In this document: in pieces, positions 24,452-32,780 of the stretch
How positions within the stretch are numbered: position 1 is the first letter of the stretch
How the letters are laid out: each line of letters opens with the position of its first letter
From: Arthrobacter sp. H35-D1
GTDB lineage: Bacteria; Actinomycetota; Actinomycetes; Actinomycetales; Micrococcaceae
NCBI RefSeq assembly: GCF_030063185.1
Contig: NZ_JASISP010000011.1
Span: forward strand, 47,746-111,745
DNA: 64,000 bases
Direction of reading: 5' to 3'
The notes under the pieces: generated by a model
Databases searched by the model: none
What the model saw: only the letters and a program-made list of their open reading frames with translations
What the model was told of the DNA's origin: nothing
Position numbers and translations under genes: made by a program

Positions 24452-25312
24452 TCAGACTTTGCGCCTGTAATCACGAGGGACAACTATCATGGGCAGCGTG
24501 AGCTCGTGGAGCAACTTGTAGGCCGTTCTGCCGAGGAACAACCTTCGTGCTTCTGCCAAGCGGCTCGAACCGATCAGGACAACTTCGTCGTCACGCCATT
24601 GAAGGTTTTCGATCGCTTCTTCAATGGTCGAGCCCTGTGCCACGACCGCGGTGACTTCGGTTTCGGTCGACAAGGCGGCTGTTGCCACCAACTCATCTAT
24701 GCGATCCTTGGTCTGATCCAGCTGGAATTGGTTGGCGTCCTTTGCCTGGGACTGGTCCACGGCGACCAAAGAAACTAGCCGAAGCGGAACGTGGCGTCGC
24801 GACGAGGAATCCATGGCTACTCCAAGCAGTTCAATTGCGCCTTCCCTGCCGCCGACGGTGCAAGTGATGCGGCTGATTGATGGGGAGGATTCATATCCGG
24901 AGGGTGCCAGGGCCACCGGTACCGGCGATGCATGCAGGAGAGTGTTGGCCACTGTGCCGATACTAAAATGCTTGAGCACGCCGCGTTTTGCCGCGCCAAT
25001 GACTATAAGTTCAGCGTCCACTTCCGCAGCAAACTCAATCAGACCCTCCGCGAACGATTCGGCATAGCGCAAATGGGTTTGGACGTCCACATTTGGAGGG
25101 AGCAGTGCCAACGCTTCCTCCAACCACACTTTGGCGTTGCCGGCGAGAATTTCTTGGACGCCGCGTTCAGGGAATCCGGCATCCTCCGGTCGTGGATTGT
25201 CCAGAACGTGAACCAAATCCAAGTGGGCATCTTGGGTGCGGGCAATCGAGGCGGCCAGCGCAATGGCCTCTGCGCCGCGGCGGTCGGGAGTATAGCCAAC
25301 TATGTAGCGCAT
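24452..25312 (-). CDS. Tandem universal stress protein
   Basis: The protein has 286 residues made of two UspA domains. Domain 1 starts MRYIVGYTPDRRGAEAIALA and ends with VIGAAKRGVLKHFSIGTVANTLL, and domain 2 ends with LIGSSRLAEARRLFLGRTAYKLL followed by PMIVVP. Both ends resemble the G-x2-G-x9-G-[S/T] ATP-binding loop, in variant form. Such proteins bind ATP and help survival during starvation or stress; the mechanism is not established. The start was set at 25312 because upstream residues do not fit the domain. It follows the allantoin operon on the same strand, 168 bases downstream. Confidence 0.85.
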   Translation of the reverse strand: MRYIVGYTPDRRGAEAIALAASIARTQDAHLDLVHVLDNPRPEDAGFPERGVQEILAGNAKVWLEEALALLPPNVDVQTHLRYAESFAEGLIEFAAEVDAELIVIGAAKRGVLKHFSIGTVANTLLHASPVPVALAPSGYESSPSISRITCTVGGREGAIELLGVAMDSSSRRHVPLRLVSLVAVDQSQAKDANQFQLDQTKDRIDELVATAALSTETEVTAVVAQGSTIEEAIENLQWRDDEVVLIGSSRLAEARRLFLGRTAYKLLHELTLPMIVVPRDYRRKV

Positions 25313-25391
25313 GAAGTGTCCTTTGATTTTGCGTTGAATGGGCTGCCCGAGGGCAGCTGTGCAGGCTTCTTGATTGTGTGTGGCCGGTTCT

Positions 25392-25435
25392 GATGCGGCT
25401 CCGCGCAATGATTTGGGATCCACGGGAGCCGCATC
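25392..25435. terminator. Inverted repeat downstream of allantoinase
   Basis: GATGCGGCTCC (25392-25402) and GGAGCCGCATC (25425-25435) form a perfect 11-bp stem with a 22-base loop, 46 bases after the allantoinase stop and before the stress protein gene. It probably ends the allantoin operon transcript. Confidence 0.55.
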
Positions 25436-25480
25436 TCCGTCCTATAGGAGGTCACGATCGCAAGCACGACCATTTATGGC

Positions 25481-26875
25481 TTAGTGCACATCGAGGTCAA
25501 TATCACCGTGCGGCCGCTCCACTGTGATTTCACCGCGGCGCAGGAGCTTGCCGGTGGGGGTGATGCCGTCGAGTTCGTGTCCGCGCAGGAAGGTGCGGCG
25601 GACGACGCCGGAGAGCGCACGCCCGTCGTAGGGGGTGATCGGGTTTTTGTGCTTGAGCTTCTTGACGTCCACTACGTAGGCGTCGTCGGCGGCGAAGATG
25701 GCGAAGTCGGCGTCGTAGCCGGGCGCCAATTTGCCCTTGTGGTGGAGCTGGACCAGCTCGGCCGGGGCCGTGGACATCCAGTGGACAACCTGTTCGAGGG
25801 AGATGCCGCGCTTGCGTGCTTCGGTCCAGATCAGCGACAGTCCCAGCTGCAGCGAGGAGACCCCGCCCCAAGCCACGGCGAAGTCGCCGTTTTCCAGGTC
25901 CTTCAGGTCCAAGGTGCTGGGGGAGTGGTCCGAGACGATGCAGTCGATGACGCCGTCGCGTAGGCCTTCCCACAGCTTTTCGCGGTTGGAGGCTTCGCGG
26001 ATGGGTGGGCAGCACTTGTAGGCGGTGCCCCCGTTGGGGATTTCCTCGGCCATGAGCGTGAGGTAGTGCGGGCACGTCTCCACGCTCAGCTTCACGCCGT
26101 CGCGGCGGGCGCTGGCAATCATGGGCAAGGCGTCCGAGGAGCTCAGGTGCAGGATGTGCGCCTTGGCACCGGTCCAGCGGGCGCGCTCAATGACCTCGGC
26201 AATGGCCAGGTTCTCGGCGCCGCGGGGACGGGAGGCGAGGAACTTGTTGTAGTGGTCGCCTTGGGCGGTGGGGGCACGGTCGATGGTGCGTGAATCTTCG
26301 GCGTGGACCAGCATGAGAGCGTCGAAGGACGTCAGCTCGCGCATGTCCTTTTCCATCTCGTCGGGGTCAAGCGGCGGGAACTCGTCAACGCCGGAGTGCA
26401 GCAGGAAGCACTTGAAGCCGAAGACGCCGTCGTCGTGTAGCGGGCGCAGGTCGGAGGTGTTGCCGGGGATGGCACCGCCCCAGAATCCAACGTCCACATA
26501 GGCCTGGTCCACTGCGACGCTGCGCTTGAGTTCCAGGGCGTCGACGTTGACGGTGGCCGGGATGGAGTTCAAGGGCATGTCGATGATGGTGGTGACACCG
26601 CCGGCCGCTGCTGCGCGGGTGGCGGAGGCAAAGCCTTCCCATTCCGTGCGGCCGGGCTCGTTGACGTGCACGTGGCTGTCCACAAGGCCCGGAATGAGCG
26701 TCTCGTCGTCGGCCAGTTCAATGACCTCGGTTCCGGAGAGGTTGTTGCCCAGGGGTACCAAAGCGATGACGACGCCATCGCGGACACCTACTTCGCGCGG
26801 TGCGATGCCGGCGGTGGTGAGTACGCGGTTGCCGCGAATGACAAGGTCATAACTGTTATGTGTGGTGTCAGTCAT
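25481..26875 (-). CDS. allB: Allantoinase
   Basis: The protein has 464 residues of the amidohydrolase fold. It opens the allantoin ring to allantoate in purine-ureide use. Metal ligands are visible: HVH at residues 68-70 in DSHVHVNEPGRTEWEGF, the carboxylated lysine candidate Lys155 in GFKCFLLHSG, a His in HILHLSSSDAL, and Asp-His in SDHSPST. These match the allantoinase branch rather than dihydroorotase (DEFPPLD and CPHYLTL). It is the third gene of an operon with an NCS1 permease and an Asp/Glu racemase-like protein, which supports allantoin as substrate. Confidence 0.9.
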   Translation of the reverse strand: MTDTTHNSYDLVIRGNRVLTTAGIAPREVGVRDGVVIALVPLGNNLSGTEVIELADDETLIPGLVDSHVHVNEPGRTEWEGFASATRAAAAGGVTTIIDMPLNSIPATVNVDALELKRSVAVDQAYVDVGFWGGAIPGNTSDLRPLHDDGVFGFKCFLLHSGVDEFPPLDPDEMEKDMRELTSFDALMLVHAEDSRTIDRAPTAQGDHYNKFLASRPRGAENLAIAEVIERARWTGAKAHILHLSSSDALPMIASARRDGVKLSVETCPHYLTLMAEEIPNGGTAYKCCPPIREASNREKLWEGLRDGVIDCIVSDHSPSTLDLKDLENGDFAVAWGGVSSLQLGLSLIWTEARKRGISLEQVVHWMSTAPAELVQLHHKGKLAPGYDADFAIFAADDAYVVDVKKLKHKNPITPYDGRALSGVVRRTFLRGHELDGITPTGKLLRRGEITVERPHGDIDLDVH

Positions 26876-26955
26876 TGGAGAGCTCCTAATATCCTGGTTC
26901 GGATGTTTAAAAGGGATGTGCGAAGGACTGGTGCGAAGTTAGTTCCGCTGCCATA

Positions 26956-27690
26956 TTATTCCTCCGGCAACACGGGGAAAGGCCAGCCAGTGATCTTCTT
27001 GGGCCGGGGTGGAGCGTAGGTGCGGACTTTTGAGGTGCTGAGCCCGAGCCGGACCAAGGATTCCGCGATTGTGACCGCTGCGGCGACGCCGTCGACCACT
27101 GGAACCCCCAAGCGTTCGCGGATCTGTTCATCCAGGCCGGACATGCCGCCGCAACCCAAGACAATAACTTCCGCCTTGTCGTCCTCCACTGCCTGAGTAG
27201 CCTGATCGATGATGGCGGACACTGCACGGTCCGGAAATTCTTCCAGTTCAAGCACTCCCAGGCCGCTGGCTCGCACCGACGCGCACCGGGCTTCGAGACC
27301 TGCGAGTTTGAGCCGGTCCTCGATCAGCGGCACTGTCCTGTCCAATGTGGTCACGACCGAATACTTGTAGCCCAGGAACATTGCCGTGCTTGCTGCAGCC
27401 TCGGTGATGTCCACCACGGGAACATTCAGTAGTTCCTGAAGCCCCTCCCTGCCGTGCTCACCGTAGCCTGCCTGGATCACGGCGTCGAACGGCTCAGGGT
27501 AGGCAAGTATCGCGTCCATGACGGCGATCGCTGCTAGATAGCTTTCAAAATTTCCTTCACAAGAGTCGGCTCCGAACCGTGGGGTGATGCCCACAATTTC
27601 CGTTCCGGGGGATGCGACGCTGCGGGTCTGTGCAGCGATGGATTCTGTCATGGAAACAGTGGTGTTGACGTTGGCAACGAGGATGCGCAT
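26956..27690 (-). CDS. Asp/Glu/hydantoin racemase-family protein (allantoin racemase candidate)
   Basis: The protein has 244 residues. N-terminus MRILVANVNTTVSMTESIA and the VLGCGGMSGLDEQI block are those of the Asp/Glu/hydantoin racemase superfamily. These enzymes use two cysteines. The second is present (Cys180), but the position of the first reads AGYGEHG (residues 74-80) where hydantoin racemases have a cysteine (ACFGDPG-like). It may therefore be a variant with altered chemistry or a non-racemase member. Position between the NCS1 permease and allantoinase suggests it acts on allantoin or a related hydantoin. Confidence 0.75.
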   Translation of the reverse strand: MRILVANVNTTVSMTESIAAQTRSVASPGTEIVGITPRFGADSCEGNFESYLAAIAVMDAILAYPEPFDAVIQAGYGEHGREGLQELLNVPVVDITEAAASTAMFLGYKYSVVTTLDRTVPLIEDRLKLAGLEARCASVRASGLGVLELEEFPDRAVSAIIDQATQAVEDDKAEVIVLGCGGMSGLDEQIRERLGVPVVDGVAAAVTIAESLVRLGLSTSKVRTYAPPRPKKITGWPFPVLPEE

Positions 27691-27782
27691 TGTATTCTTT
27701 TCCCTACTTTGGCGCCGGGGCGCGGGCTGGTCAGTCGAATCGATTTCGAGCCTTGCCCGCGCTCCGGCAGCGGTGGTGTTTG

Positions 27783-29345
27783 TCAGTGCAGGCTGGGGAC
27801 GGCGATCGGTTCCCCGGAGACGTCTTCGAATGTCCGGCTGCGGTCAGCAACCAGGAGGTAGACCACGGCGCCTATGCCGGCCCCGAAGAACCAAGAAAAC
27901 GGCGAGACTGAGTGGAGAGCTGGAACGAAGGCGATGAGAAGCGAGATCGCAGCGGACGGAATGAAGGCGAGGATTGCTCGGGGATTGACGCCTTTATGGT
28001 AGAAGTACGCGCCTGTTCCGGACTCGGTGTACAGCTCGGGGACGTTGATCTTGGCCTTGCGGAGAAGCCAGTAGTCGGCCATGATGACACCGAACAGAGG
28101 ACCAAGCAGTGCGCCAAGCCCACCGAGGAAATACACGATGACGACCGGGCTGTTGTAAAGGTTCCACGGCAGGATGACCAAGCCGATGATGGCACTGACC
28201 AAGCTGGCCCGGCGGAAGTTGAGTCTCTTGGGGAGCAAGTTGGTTAGGGCGTAGATCGGGGCGACGAAGTTGGCCATCAAGTTGACTGCAACGGTGAGAA
28301 TGATCAGTGCCAGTGCGGCCAAGATCAGCAGGAGCGTATTGGGGATGGATTCGACTATATCCGACGGGCTGTTGATGATGACACCGTTGATTTTGAACTG
28401 AGCACCGGTGAGGACGACCACGATCAGACCAAAGAGGAGCATGTTAATCGGGATACCCCAGAAGTTGCCCTTGATGATCGACTTCCGGGTGGTCGAGGAC
28501 CGGGTGAAGTCGCAAAAGTTCAGGAGAAAAGTGGCGTAGATCGAAACCCAGAGAGCACCGCCGGCGAAGATCTCCCGCCACATGGCCCCACCGGTCAGTG
28601 CATCAGGCTTTGACAGTGCAATGGACCCTCCGGCCTTTGCGAACATCCAGACTGCCAGAGCAATCATGGTGAAAAGGATGATGGGCCCGGCGACAGCCTC
28701 GTACTTGCGAATCATGTCCATTCCGTAACGGACGATGACAACCTGCACCACCCAGAGGGCGAGGAAGGCTACCCATCCCAAGGTGGAGAGCCCGAGGATC
28801 GAGTTCTGGTCTAGATTGGCCAGTCCCGGCGACAGGGCGATCAGCAGGACACGCAGGACCAACGACGCAAGGTAGGTCTGAATTCCAAACCAGGCGATCG
28901 CCACACCACCACGGATCAGGGCGGGAATTTGGGCGCCATGGATACCGAACGAGATTCGACTCATCACAGGAAACGGAACCCCCGTCTTGTACCCCATGAA
29001 TCCTGAGAACGTCAGGAGCGCGAACAGCAGGACGGCTCCCACGCCAAGAGCCATCAGAATTTGCCAAGCTCCGAGCCCGAGTGCGAACAGGCCAATAGCG
29101 AAGGTGTAGTTTCCCAGGCTATGCACATCGTTGGCCCACAGTGTGAAGATGCTGTAGCTGGTCCACCGCCGACCTGCTGCCTTTGTCGGTGCCAAATCCT
29201 GGTTGTACAGCCTCTCGCTAATATCGGGTAGACCCGGCACGGCCAACGCCGACGCAGGCGGATGATGCATGATTGGATCGGGATGGTTAGCGTGATGGTC
29301 GTTGTTCGCCTCGACCGGTGGGGTCGAGCCTGGAATCGTACTCAT
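27783..29345 (-). CDS. NCS1-family permease, probably allantoin
   Basis: The protein has 520 residues and 12 hydrophobic segments. Blocks YSIFTLWANDVHSLGNYTFA, GVPFPVMSRISFGIHGAQIPA and LLNFCDFTRSSTTRKS are the NCS1 (nucleobase:cation symporter-1) hallmarks; the Asn and Pro positions resemble PucI-type allantoin importers. It is the first gene of the operon with the racemase-like gene and allantoinase, so allantoin is the best substrate guess. The His-rich N-terminus (NNDHHANHPDPIMHHPP) is unusual but cytoplasmic. Confidence 0.87.
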   Translation of the reverse strand: MSTIPGSTPPVEANNDHHANHPDPIMHHPPASALAVPGLPDISERLYNQDLAPTKAAGRRWTSYSIFTLWANDVHSLGNYTFAIGLFALGLGAWQILMALGVGAVLLFALLTFSGFMGYKTGVPFPVMSRISFGIHGAQIPALIRGGVAIAWFGIQTYLASLVLRVLLIALSPGLANLDQNSILGLSTLGWVAFLALWVVQVVIVRYGMDMIRKYEAVAGPIILFTMIALAVWMFAKAGGSIALSKPDALTGGAMWREIFAGGALWVSIYATFLLNFCDFTRSSTTRKSIIKGNFWGIPINMLLFGLIVVVLTGAQFKINGVIINSPSDIVESIPNTLLLILAALALIILTVAVNLMANFVAPIYALTNLLPKRLNFRRASLVSAIIGLVILPWNLYNSPVVIVYFLGGLGALLGPLFGVIMADYWLLRKAKINVPELYTESGTGAYFYHKGVNPRAILAFIPSAAISLLIAFVPALHSVSPFSWFFGAGIGAVVYLLVADRSRTFEDVSGEPIAVPSLH

Positions 29346-30361
29346 GGGGAGTCCTGTCGTGTAGCGAAGAATTATCTGCAGTTGCGCACAAGCGGCATCT
29401 GGATTCGGAGGGTGCGCCTTATGCTCAAGTCACGCGGAGCGCAGTCAGAGGCGGGAGGCCTTCCTTTGGCGGCATGGCCAAGTGCGCGGATTTGGGATCA
29501 GTAATCCCGTGGGCAGGCAGTATGGAGGCTCTTGCATTCGTATTTTGTAGGTCGGCAAAGAGTTGTTGCATGCGTCGACGACCTAACCGCACTGGGCCAT
29601 GGACTTATAGGCGCGGAGTGCGAGGCGACTTTTTACGACCGTTTTAGGGCCGGGCTTCATGATCCTGACAGCTGCCTGAAGTTGACTGCGTCGGTCGGAT
29701 TTCAGATGCGCCGCCGGGGTGGTGAGAAATGTTCAAGAGAAGCGCTGGCGGTACGCCTGGAGTCTCTTGGCTGCTGTCGAAGTCGCTTTCTGCGCAGCAG
29801 TTCGGGGAATCGACATGGACCTAAACCAATCTTTGGAGTGCTCCTCAACGCTGAGGATATTAATACTGTAAGGCAAATCACAACATTCCACAATGGGATA
29901 TCAAATATTCACATCGTGGAAGTTTGGCGGTGCTTGGCTAGGTTTCGACGTGAGGTCTGCAAAGTGTGTCCGACCCAGCCGCATCAGCAAATTTATCGGT
30001 CAAGATGGTCAGGTTAGCTACTTGCCTCCTGACGGACCGATTGCTTGGGAATCAAAAGGGGGCGCACCGAGACAAGCCTCCAACGAGTCACGGTCCGCCG
30101 TCGCCCGCATACAGGACAATTTTCCATCGAGCCATCGAGCCGGATTGGGCTGTTGCTGCTTAGGCAAGGTGGACGGGTCGTCTTCACGGTAGTGCGGCGA
30201 AGCAGGCCAGATTTATGATGAGTAGCGTCCAGCTCCGAGCATCTTCTTGTCTGCTGGCAAACCACGGGCTAGGTCACTGCGCCGGCATGCGCGGCAGCCC
30301 GCCGGGCAAGTCATCGACTATCGCAGGCCCCAGCGACTAGCAATCCCCGAGAGATGGACGG
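29346..30361. other. 1-kb gene-free region upstream of allantoin operon
   Basis: No reading frame here has protein-like composition on either strand. The 29830-29930 part is A+T-rich. It includes TTCCACAATGGGATATC near 29887, which weakly resembles an IclR-type operator. The first 150 bases should hold the operon promoter. The rest may be a decayed gene or insertion, but I could not identify it. Confidence 0.4.
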
Positions 30362-30475
30362 CTGGTACGAGCATGTGGTTGTTGGGAACACAGCATGGCG
30401 CTTGTGCGTTTGCAAGGCACTTCTCTGGGGAGAAGCCCAAAAATGAAGAATTGCGTGGGGTCTCGGCTGCGCTCG
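30362..30475 (+). repeat. Dispersed repeat copy 2, uninterrupted
   Basis: Copy of the repeat at 19258-19363, continuing across the point where cargo element 3 inserted into copy 1. It contains a perfect small hairpin CTTCTC-TGGG-GAGAAG. The role is unknown; the hairpin hints at a structured RNA or a decayed REP-type element. Confidence 0.5.
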
Positions 30476-30496
30476 AACCGGCGTTGGGTGGTCAGA

Positions 30497-30754
30497 TCAC
30501 ACCACGGTGCCGCGGGTGACTCGGTCCAAGATGGTGGAGCCGCTGAGTCCGGTGCGGATGCGCATGAACTGCGCGTCGGAGACCTTGATGACGGTGGTGC
30601 CCTTGGCGCTGGGCAACTCGGCTGCCGTTCCGGCCATCAAGGACTGAAAGCGGCTGTCCGCTTCGGCCTGGTCCACGGGGCCAATGGTGTGGATCTTGTA
30701 GTTGGCGGAGGCGGACTTGAAGCCGGTTTCGATCACGATGACATGGTTGCTCAT
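30497..30754 (-). CDS. Small hypothetical protein
   Basis: The protein has 85 residues from ATG at 30754 with a GGAGTGAGAA site. Soluble, starting MSNHVIVIETGFKSASANYK and ending LDRVTRGTVV; an alternating strand-helix pattern suggests a small alpha/beta fold. I recognise no family. It lies 73 bases downstream of the winged-helix regulator on the same strand and may be in the same transcript. Confidence 0.5.
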   Translation of the reverse strand: MSNHVIVIETGFKSASANYKIHTIGPVDQAEADSRFQSLMAGTAAELPSAKGTTVIKVSDAQFMRIRTGLSGSTILDRVTRGTVV

Positions 30755-30827
30755 GGGATTCTCACTCCTTCTTGCAGATGGTGGTGTGCTGCTGGGTGCG
30801 AACTGGAAAGTAGTGCCGACGGGACAC

Positions 30828-31166
30828 TTAGGTGCCGGCGATGTCGCGCAGGATCTGCAGGTGGTGTTCCCACGCTTGCCGGCCTGCCACGGTGAGTTTG
30901 ACCGAAGTGCGCGGGAACTTGCCCACAAACGCCTTCTTGATCTGCACAAAACCAGCCTTTTCCAGTGTTGAAAGCTGTTTGCTGAGGACGGAGTCGCTCA
31001 CCTGGATGGTGTTGCGCAGGTCCTTGAAATCCATGGTTTCCGTTTTGGCCAGGGAGGCGGCTATGGAAAACCTGACGGGCTGGTGCAGGACCTCGCTGAG
31101 TTCGTGGCGAGGGTGCTCGTGAGGTTCCTGCTGCACCTCTCCTGGCTGGGCTGCGTGCTGGCTCAT
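30828..31166 (-). CDS. Winged-helix transcriptional regulator
   Basis: The protein has 112 residues. The helix-turn-helix and wing are DFKDLRNTIQVSDSVLSKQL, then EKAGFVQIKKAFVGKFPRTS and LTVAGRQAWEHHL, the pattern of PF13601-type (MarR/ArsR-like) regulators. The start overlaps the stop of the membrane-protein gene in an ATGA (31163-31166), so the two are co-translated. It most likely represses this operon through palindromes upstream of the membrane-protein gene. An inducer is not evident. Confidence 0.8.
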   Translation of the reverse strand: MSQHAAQPGEVQQEPHEHPRHELSEVLHQPVRFSIAASLAKTETMDFKDLRNTIQVSDSVLSKQLSTLEKAGFVQIKKAFVGKFPRTSVKLTVAGRQAWEHHLQILRDIAGT

Positions 31167-31606
31167 GCGCGCAACTCCCTGAAGGCAGCTGCCAGGCCTG
31201 CGGCGGCGAGGACGACTGCGGCCGTGATGTAGTAGGCCAGGCTGCCGTTCGGGAATGCAAGGGTGCCCACGAGGATGGCTGCCACGTACAGCACCATGTA
31301 TGCGGTGAGCGAGCCGGCGAAGCGCTTGGAGAAGCCGGCCTTGGTGGTGGTGTGCATCCACGACCACGTGATGGCGGTGATGGCTGCCCACGCTCCCACT
31401 GACATGGCCAAGAGCTGGGCGCCGTAGCCGGTGTGGGCCACAATCTGGAAACCGATCATGAGCATCGAGCCGAAGATCGCCATCGAGTTGAAGACCATGG
31501 CGGTGGGCCAGCCGGCCGCGCTGGTGGCCGTGCTGCCAACGGATTCCGCCGTGGCGAGAAGTTCGCGGGCTTCCGCGGCTGACGGGGAGCTGTTGTGCGG
31601 GACCAT
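31163..31606 (-). CDS. Four-helix membrane protein co-transcribed with regulator
   Basis: The protein has 147 residues from ATG at 31606. Four membrane segments: AMVFNSMAIFGSMLMIGFQI, LLAMSVGAWAAITAITWSW, AYMVLYVAAILVGTLAF and YYITAAVVLAAAGLAAAF. No known domain is recognised beyond that. Gene pairs of a small four-helix membrane protein with a PF13601 regulator recur in actinobacteria, which supports one functional unit. The N-terminus (MVPHNSSPSAAEARELL) is cytoplasmic and polar. Confidence 0.7.
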   Translation of the reverse strand: MVPHNSSPSAAEARELLATAESVGSTATSAAGWPTAMVFNSMAIFGSMLMIGFQIVAHTGYGAQLLAMSVGAWAAITAITWSWMHTTTKAGFSKRFAGSLTAYMVLYVAAILVGTLAFPNGSLAYYITAAVVLAAAGLAAAFRELRA

Positions 31607-31671
31607 GGTGGACCTCTTCTGTTGAGTGGTGCGGTGCAATTCAGTGGTGCAGCGCAATAACTCAACTATAT

Positions 31672-31703
31672 GAAAGTACTTTCCATTGCGTCAAGTACTT
31701 TCC
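31672..31703. promoter_or_regulatory. Tandem palindrome operator upstream of the membrane protein/regulator operon
   Basis: GAAAGTACTTTC (31672-31683) is a perfect 12-bp palindrome. The core AAGTACTTTCC is repeated at 31674-31684 and 31693-31703, 19 bases apart, about two turns of helix. It lies 66 bases upstream of the operon start. I infer it is bound by the winged-helix regulator. Confidence 0.6.
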
Positions 31704-31716
31704 GAAATTCGGGATC

Positions 31717-31850
31717 TTATGCGTAAGGTTCACCCGCTAATCGTGCGCCACCAGTGAGTCATTGGCGCACGATTCGACCTTGAATGTCACGCATAATAAG
31801 AACCCCCCGGAGAATTTATGCGCAAGATTCCCGGTGGATCCAGCGCATAA
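31717..31850. repeat. Four TTATGCG motifs in alternating orientation around a 12-bp stem-loop
   Basis: TTATGCG occurs at 31717-31723 and 31816-31822, and its complement CGCATAA at 31790-31796 and 31844-31850. Between the first two lies a perfect stem AATCGTGCGCCA (31739-31750) / TGGCGCACGATT (31763-31774). The stem could terminate maf transcription from the right, but the motif array is unexplained. Confidence 0.5.
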
Positions 31851-31877
31851 GTGCAGGAGCAGGCCCAGAAAGCAGAA

Positions 31878-32516
31878 TTAGGACCAGAAATCAGTGATTG
31901 ACAGCCCGGACTTGGCCAAAAGGCGGCGGAGCGTGGAAATGGACAGCCCCACCACGGTGTGCGGATCGCCGTCGACCCCGCTGATGAAAGCCCCGGCCAG
32001 ACCATCAATGGTGAAGCCCCCAGCCACCTGCAACGGCTCGCCCGTGGCTACGTAGGCGTCGATTTCGGCGTCGGACACGTCTTCGAAATGGACAACGGCA
32101 CTCGTCACTTCCCCATGCGCCACCGCCTCGCCGGGGGAAGAGTTGATGAGCCAATGTCCGGTGTGCAGCACGCCGGACTGGCCGCGCATGAGCTGCCAGC
32201 GTTCTCGGGCCACAGCCGGTTCCCACGGCTTGCCGTACGGTGCCCCGGCAAATTCGAAGACTGAATCGCAGCCCACTACCAGCGCCCGCGGCTGATCCTT
32301 GGCCATCTCCCCAGCCACTTCTGCAGCCACCGACTCGGCCTTGGCGCGGGCCAGCAGCAAGGCGGTGTCCATCGGCGCCAAGGGGCCGGCCGCAGCCGTG
32401 ACGGCGTCCTCGTCCACAGTGGAAACGCGAATGGTGTGGCCAATGCCAGCGTCGGACAGCAGTTTGGTGCGGGCAGGGGAGGCGGAAGCCAGGATGAGGG
32501 ATGCGTGGAAGGTCAT
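31878..32516 (-). CDS. maf: Maf-family nucleotide pyrophosphatase
   Basis: The protein has 212 residues. The N-terminal LILASASPARTKLLSDAGI is the Maf signature, followed by VVGCDSVFEF (the catalytic Asp region) and GFTIDGLAGAFISGVDGD. Maf proteins hydrolyse non-canonical nucleoside triphosphates such as dTTP/UTP or modified ones and are linked to septum control. The start is ATG at 32516; a longer frame upstream is not conserved in type. In related genomes maf lies near the acyl-CoA carboxylase genes; here it is alone. Confidence 0.88.
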   Translation of the reverse strand: MTFHASLILASASPARTKLLSDAGIGHTIRVSTVDEDAVTAAAGPLAPMDTALLLARAKAESVAAEVAGEMAKDQPRALVVGCDSVFEFAGAPYGKPWEPAVARERWQLMRGQSGVLHTGHWLINSSPGEAVAHGEVTSAVVHFEDVSDAEIDAYVATGEPLQVAGGFTIDGLAGAFISGVDGDPHTVVGLSISTLRRLLAKSGLSITDFWS

Positions 32517-32689
32517 GCGTTCCAGCGTAATCGTTGCTGCCCGGGCTGGCCGGACCCACGGCTTTTGGCACGTGAGTTCCGCCACTCTCGGGGCGTGGCC
32601 GCTGGCGCGCCGGGCGCCTCTTTTGGCGGTTCCGCGGGCCCGGCCCGGCATTGCTAGACCCCCTGATTGCCACAATCCGGCCTTGACCA

Positions 32690-32740
32690 CAGGAGGTGAA
32701 CGGTGGTTCACTAAATGGGTGAACGCGCGTTCACCAGCCC
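32690..32740. promoter_or_regulatory. Possible TetR operator upstream of the MFS fusion
   Basis: The segment GGTGAACGGTGGTTCACTAA contains GTGAAC and GTTCAC as an inverted repeat, and GGTGAACGCGCGTTCACC follows at about 32718, a strong palindrome (GGTGAACG-CG-CGTTCACC). The two sites are about 20 bases apart, 40-60 bases before the start codon, as expected for TetR dimers. Confidence 0.6.
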
Positions 32741-32780
32741 TGCCGTTGCGGCAGGGACCATTTTTCTGTGAAGGAAGCCC

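Noticed and set aside
29887..29903. IclR-type operator for the allantoin operon
   Set aside because: Only one imperfect half-palindrome and over 500 bases from the operon start; not enough to list as a site.
29532..30017. 161-codon plus-strand frame upstream of allantoin operon
   Set aside because: No recognisable motif or ribosome site, and amino-acid composition is random-like.
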